Assembly (NCBI GenBank): GCA_037783545.1
Contig: JBBELK010000827.1
Coordinates: 124,001-188,000 of the forward strand
Direction of reading: 5' to 3'
Length of the DNA: 64,000 nucleotides
Origin: Henricia sp. BOLD:AAB3569
Lineage: Eukaryota > Echinodermata > Asteroidea > Spinulosida > Echinasteridae
Positions 58,802 to 64,000 of the stretch are shown piece after piece; position 1 is the first letter of the stretch; every line of letters begins with the position of its first letter. A program made the position numbers and the translations under genes. The notes below the pieces were generated by a model, which saw only the letters and a program-made list of their open reading frames with translations, was not told where the DNA came from and did not search any database.

Positions 58802-59764
58802 GAATGCTTAAAAGGTTTACGTAATTTTAAACGTTTACTGATGAACAATATTTTACTAGACAAAACAAAAGTGCCTACGACACTCGGTATTCCCAGGTGG
58901 TCTCCCACCAAAGTGCTGACCGAGCCCAACGTTTCTTAACTGCGGTGATCAGACAGGAACCGGTGTATTCAATGTGGTATGGTCGTAGACGAATGCTTAA
59001 AAGGTTTAAGTAATTTTAAACGTTTACTGATGAACAATATTTTACTCGACAGAACAAAAGTGCCTACGACACTCGGTATTCCCAGGTGGTTTCCCACCAA
59101 AGTACTGACCGAGCCCAACGTTCCTTAACTGCTGTGATCAGACGGGAACCGGTGTATTCAATGTGGTATGGTCGTAGACGAATGCTTAACAGTTTACATA
59201 ATTATAAACGTTTACTGAAGAACAATATTTTACTAAAAACAAAAGTGCCTACGACACTCGGTATTCCCAGGTGGTCTCCCACCGAAGTACTGGTCGAGCC
59301 CAACGTTGCTTAACTACGGTGACCAGACGGGAACCGGTGTATTTAATGTGGTATGGTCGTAGACGAATGCTTAACAGGTTTGCGTAATTTTAAACGTTTA
59401 CTGAAGAACAATATTTTACTCGACAAAACAAAAGTGCCTACGACACTCGTATTCCCAGGTGGTCTCCCACCAAAGTACTGACCGAGCCCAACGTTTCTTA
59501 ACTGCGGTGATCAGACAGGAACCGGTGTATTCAATGTGGTATGGTCGTAGACGAATGCTTAACAGTTTACATAATTGTAAACGTTTACTGAAGAACAATA
59601 TTTTACTCGACAGAATAAAAGTGCCTACGACACTCGGTATTCCCAGGTGGTCTCCCAACGAAGTACTGACCGAGCCCAACGTTGCTTAACTGCGGTGATC
59701 AGACGGGAACCGGTGTATTCAATGTGGTGTGGTCGTAGACGAATGCTTAAAAGGTTTACGTAAT

Positions 59765-60510
59765 TAACAGCATTGGATATATTTTGGTATTATTGGAAAT
59801 TTGATTATAAATTTGATTATAATTTCAATAAAATACGTCATTTTTAAGGGGCCAACTACATTTTTTGACACCATTTTTTAAAGTTGCAGGTAAATTGAGG
59901 GAAACTTAAGGTTCTGACAGCATATTATCGTAATTACACGTGAAACACACCAGATGACAAACAAATTTAGAAGGGTTCAAAACCTAATTAGTCAACTGAG
60001 CATCTTTATTTCTTCTTTTAATTCTAAATTACACAAATAAAATAACAAGTAGTAATAAATTAGAATTGTTGTCTGCCAAAATTAAACAATCTGTTATACT
60101 ATGGAAACCAAACTGAATAAGTAACACATATGTACCCAAAAGTGGCACAGGCAATAAACCATACCGTTTTTAAACTAAAAAATACTAACTATTGTGTTTA
60201 AGGCCGTTTGTGTTCTATATTTGACAATTCCAACATAATTTTTAACAACTTCTTTGAAATAAGTGGATTTTGCAGGAAAAATAAATAACAGTGACATGAC
60301 AAAGCCTTTACAACAACAAAATACAGACCAAAACTGTAGTGAGCATTGTTTATAACACCGAAAGCAGTTTGTGATAAGCACATCGCAGAGCGGGAAGTTG
60401 TGATACGCTCTCTACATGAACCATAGAGGGCAGACTATTATGGTACACCGACAGGCGTACCTTACTGTTCATGGACCACATAGGGGACAGACTATTAAGG
60501 TACGCCGCCT
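59765..60510. other. 746 bp of non-array DNA between 5S blocks
   Basis: AT-rich DNA with no recognised gene or transposon. Near its right end a segment of about 57 bp is repeated (AGAGGGCAGACTATTATGGT against AGGGGACAGACTATTAAGGT). It has no inverted ends or target duplication. The right edge coincides with the start of the 4370-bp duplication, so this may be former flanking DNA of the array rather than an insertion. Confidence 0.5.
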
Positions 60511-63500
60511 GGTGTATTCAATGTGGTATGGTCGTAGACGAATGCTCAAAAGGTTTACATAAATGTAAACGTTTACTGGAGAACAATATTTTACTCGACA
60601 AAACAAAAATGCCTACGACACTCGGTATTCCCAGGTGGTCTCCCACCTAAGTACTGGCCGAGCCCAAGGTTGCTTAACTGCGGTGATCAGACGGGAACCG
60701 GTGTATTCAATATGGTATGGTCGTAGACGAATGCTCAAAAGGTTTACATAATTGTAAACGTTTACTGAAGAACAATATTTTACTCGACAGAACAAAAGTG
60801 CCTACGACACTCGGTATTCCCAGGTGGTCTCTCAACGAAGTACTGACCGAGCCCAACGTTGCTTAACTGCGGTTATCAGACGGGAACCGGTGTAATCAAT
60901 GTGGTGTGGTCGTAGACGAATGCTTGAAAGGTTTACTTAATTGTAAACGTTTACTAAAGAACAATATTTTACTCAAAACAAAAGTGCCTACGACACTCGG
61001 TATTCTCCCACCGAAGTACTGACCGAGCCCAACGTTGCTTAACTGCGGGCGGTGATCAGACGGGAACCGGTGTATTCAATGTGGTATGGTCGTAGACGAA
61101 TGCTTAAAAGGTTTGCGTATTTATAAACGTTTACTGAATAACATTATTTCACTCGACAGAACAAATGTGCCTACGACACTCGTTATTCCCAGATGGTCTC
61201 CCAACGAAGTACTGACCGAGCCCAACGTTGCTTAACTGTGGTGATCAGACGGGAACCGGTGTATTCATTGTGGTGTGGTCGTAGACGAATGCTTAAAAGG
61301 TTTACTTAATTGTAAACGTGTACTGATGAACAATATTTTACTAGACAAAACAAAAGTGCCTACGACACTCAGTATTCCCAGGTGGTCTCCCATCGAAGTA
61401 CTGACCGAGACCAACGTTGCTTAACTGCGGTGATCAGACGGGAACCGGTGTACTCAATGTGGTATAAGGTCGTAGGCGAATGCTTAAAAGGTTTGCGTAA
61501 TTATAAACGTTTAATGAAGAACAATATTTTACTCAAAACAAAAAGTGCCCACGACACTCGGTATTCTCAGGTGGTCTCCCACCGAAGTACTGGCCGAGAC
61601 CAACGTTGCTTAACTGGGGTGCTCAGACGGGAACCTGTGTATTCAATGTGGTATGGTCGTAGACGAATGCTTAAAAGGTTTGCATAATTATCAACGTTTA
61701 CTGAAGAACAATATTTCACTCGACAAAACAAAAGTGCCTACGACACTCGGTATTCCCAGGTGGTCTCCCACCGAAGTACGGACCGAGCCCAACGTTGCTT
61801 AACTGCGGTGATCAGACGGGAACCGGTGTATTCAAGGTGGTATGGTCGTAGACGAATGCTAAAAAGGTTTGCGTAATTTTAAATGTTTACTGAAGAACAA
61901 TATTTTACTCGATAAAACAAAAATGCCTACGACACTCGGTTTTCCCAGGTGGTCTCCCACCGAAGTACTGGCCGAGCCCAAGGTTGCTTAACTGCGGTGA
62001 TCAGACGGGAACCGGTGTATTCAATGTGGTATGGTCGTAGACGAATGCTTAAAAGGTTTACATAAATGTAAACGTTTATTGAAGAACAATATTTTACTCG
62101 ACAGAACAAAGGTGCCTACGACACTCGGTATTCCCAAGTGGTCTCCCACCGAAGTACTGACAGAGCCCAACGTTGCTTAACTGCGGTGATCAGACGGGAA
62201 CCGGTGTATTCAATGTTGTATGGTCGTAGACGAATGCTTAACAGGTTTGCGTAATTTTAAATGTTTACTGAAGAACAATATTTTACTCGACAGAACAAAA
62301 GTGCCCACGACACTCGGTATTCCCAGGTGGTTTCCCAACAAAGTACTGACCGAGCCCAACGTTGCTTAACTGCGGTGATCACACGGGAACCGGTGTATTC
62401 AATGTGGTATGGTCGTAGAAGAATGCTTAAAAGGTTTGGGTAATTTTAAACGTTTACCGAAGAACAATATTTTACTCAAAACAAAAGTGCCTACGACATT
62501 CGGTATTCCCAGGTGGTCTCCCACCGAAGTACTGACCGAGCCCAACGTTGCTTAACTGCGGTGATAAGACGGCAACCGGTGTATTCAATGTGGTATGGTC
62601 GTAGACGAATGCTTAGAAGGTTTGGGTAATTTTAAACGTTTACCGAAGAACAATATTTTACTCAAAACAAAAGTGCCTACGACACTCGGTATTCCCAGGT
62701 GGTCTCCCACCGAAGTACTGGCCGAGCCCAAGGTTGCTTAACTGCGGTGATCAGACGGGAACCGGTGTATTCAATGTGGTATGGTCGTAGACGAATGCTC
62801 AAAAGGTTTACATAAATGTAAACGTTTACTGGAGAACAATATTTTACTCGACAGAACAAAGGTGCCTACGACACTCGGTATTCCCAAGTGGTCTATCGCC
62901 CACCGAAGTACTGACCGAGCCCAACGTTGCTTAACTGCGGTGACCAGACGGGAACCGGTGTATTCAATGTGGTATGGTCGTAGACGAATGCTTAAAATAT
63001 TTGCGTAATTATAAACGTTTACTGAAGAACAATATTTTACTCAAAACAACAGTGCCTACGACACTCGGTATTCCCAGGTGGTCTCCCACCGAAGTACTGA
63101 CCGAGCCCAACGTTGCTTAACTGCGGTGATCAGACGGGAACCGGTGTATTCAATGTGGTGTGGTCGTAGACGAATGCTTAAAAGGTTTACGTAATTTTAA
63201 ACGTTTACTGATGAACAATATTTTACTAGACAAAACAAAAGTGCCTACGACACTCGGTATTCCCAGGTGGTCTCCCACCAAAGTGCTGACCGAGCCCAAC
63301 GTTTCTTAACTGCGGTGATCAGACAGGAACCGGTGTATTCAATGTGGTATGGTCGTAGACGAATGCTTAAAAGGTTTAAGTAATTTTAAACGTTTACTGA
63401 TGAACAATATTTTACTCGACAGAACAAAAGTGCCTACGACACTCGGTATTCCCAGGTGGTTTCCCACCAAAGTACTGACCGAGCCCAACGTTCCTTAACT

Positions 63501-64000
63501 GCTGTGATCAGACGGGAACCGGTGTATTCAATGTGGTATGGTCGTAGACGAATGCTTAACAGTTTACATAATTATAAACGTTTACTGAAGAACAATATTT
63601 TACTAAAAACAAAAGTGCCTACGACACTCGGTATTCCCAGGTGGTCTCCCACCGAAGTACTGGTCGAGCCCAACGTTGCTTAACTACGGTGACCAGACGG
63701 GAACCGGTGTATTTAATGTGGTATGGTCGTAGACGAATGCTTAACAGGTTTGCGTAATTTTAAACGTTTACTGAAGAACAATATTTTACTCGACAAAACA
63801 AAAGTGCCTACGACACTCGTATTCCCAGGTGGTCTCCCACCAAAGTACTGACCGAGCCCAACGTTTCTTAACTGCGGTGATCAGACAGGAACCGGTGTAT
63901 TCAATGTGGTATGGTCGTAGACGAATGCTTAACAGTTTACATAATTGTAAACGTTTACTGAAGAACAATATTTTACTCGACAGAATAAAAGTGCCTACGA
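60511..64000 (-). repeat. 5S rRNA-like tandem array, block 4
   Basis: About 18 units. The whole block matches 56141-59630 at a constant distance of 4370 bp, with no difference at the places compared, so it is a very recent segmental duplication. It runs off the window. Confidence 0.9.
63054..63171 (-). rRNA. 5S rRNA-like gene, block 4 example
   Basis: Duplicate of the gene at 58684-58801. Full 118-nt unit with paired ends. Confidence 0.7.

Larger units (their letters stand above)
43641..59764 (-). repeat. 5S rRNA-like tandem array, block 3
   Basis: The longest block, about 85 units by length. It starts with nucleotides 77-1 of the 5S unit that the LINE split. Seven-unit higher-order repeats of about 1326 bp occur (46058 against 47384, 46247 against 47573). 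A five-unit block is repeated near 51663 and 52601. Shortened units lie near 49259, 51011 and 53911. Unit variants include ATATGGTCGTAGGC and GGCGGTGATCAGACG forms. The block ends in a spacer at 59764. Confidence 0.9.

Noticed and set aside
27655-64000. Many open frames of 60-120 codons on both strands (FCRVKYCSSVNVY and VSHRSTDRAQRCLTAV types)
   Set aside because: They recur once per 189-bp unit and are translations of the 5S-like gene and spacer.

Overview
The window is eukaryotic, most likely from a marine invertebrate animal. Its genes are split by GT-AG introns, it is AT-rich with many different inverted-repeat transposons and TACATGTA-type simple sequence, and it carries an animal-type lysosomal acetyltransferase gene and 5S rRNA-like sequence. 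The species cannot be named from sequence alone.

Left part (1-27.2 kb). Two split genes lie on the + strand. The first (exons between 3902 and 13171) is the 3' two-thirds of an HGSNAT-like gene, the enzyme that acetylates the terminal glucosamine of heparan sulfate in lysosomes. Eight exons join in frame and end in a stop codon. The 5' exons are outside the window. Its introns are packed with short non-autonomous DNA transposons: Tc1/Sleeping-Beauty-like, TTAA-type, Mutator-like with a 9-bp target duplication, and others. Introns or flanks also hold a cluster of a 30-bp perfect palindrome. The second gene (21906-24883) belongs to a family of uncharacterised proteins that look derived from a DDE transposase; it has one reading-frame break. 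Between the genes lie a mariner-like deletion derivative, a strand-switching GC-rich minisatellite, nested foldback elements and an 870-bp palindrome with palindromic ends.

Right part (27.3-64 kb). Four blocks of a 189-bp tandem repeat, together about 26.5 kb or roughly 140 units by length, all on the - strand. Each full unit is a 118-nt 5S rRNA-like gene followed by a short T-run terminator and a 71-bp spacer. Three things interrupt the array. (a) 29998-33460 is a fossil YR-type (Ngaro-like) retroelement with split direct repeats and an SGNH-hydrolase fragment, itself invaded by a 1.28-kb Harbinger-type element (TAA target duplication). (b) 37662-43640 is a nearly full-length Tx1/L1-type LINE that splits a single 5S unit between nucleotides 77 and 79, in the same orientation as the 5S gene. 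This is the arrangement expected of a 5S-specific retrotransposon. (c) 59765-60510 is 746 bp of non-array DNA at the joint of a very recent 4370-bp tandem duplication.

The array has higher-order structure (7-unit, about 1323-bp periods) and shared sequence changes that set it apart from textbook 5S, so it may be a divergent 5S locus or a 5S-derived satellite. The most interesting system here is the 5S array together with its 5S-inserted LINE.
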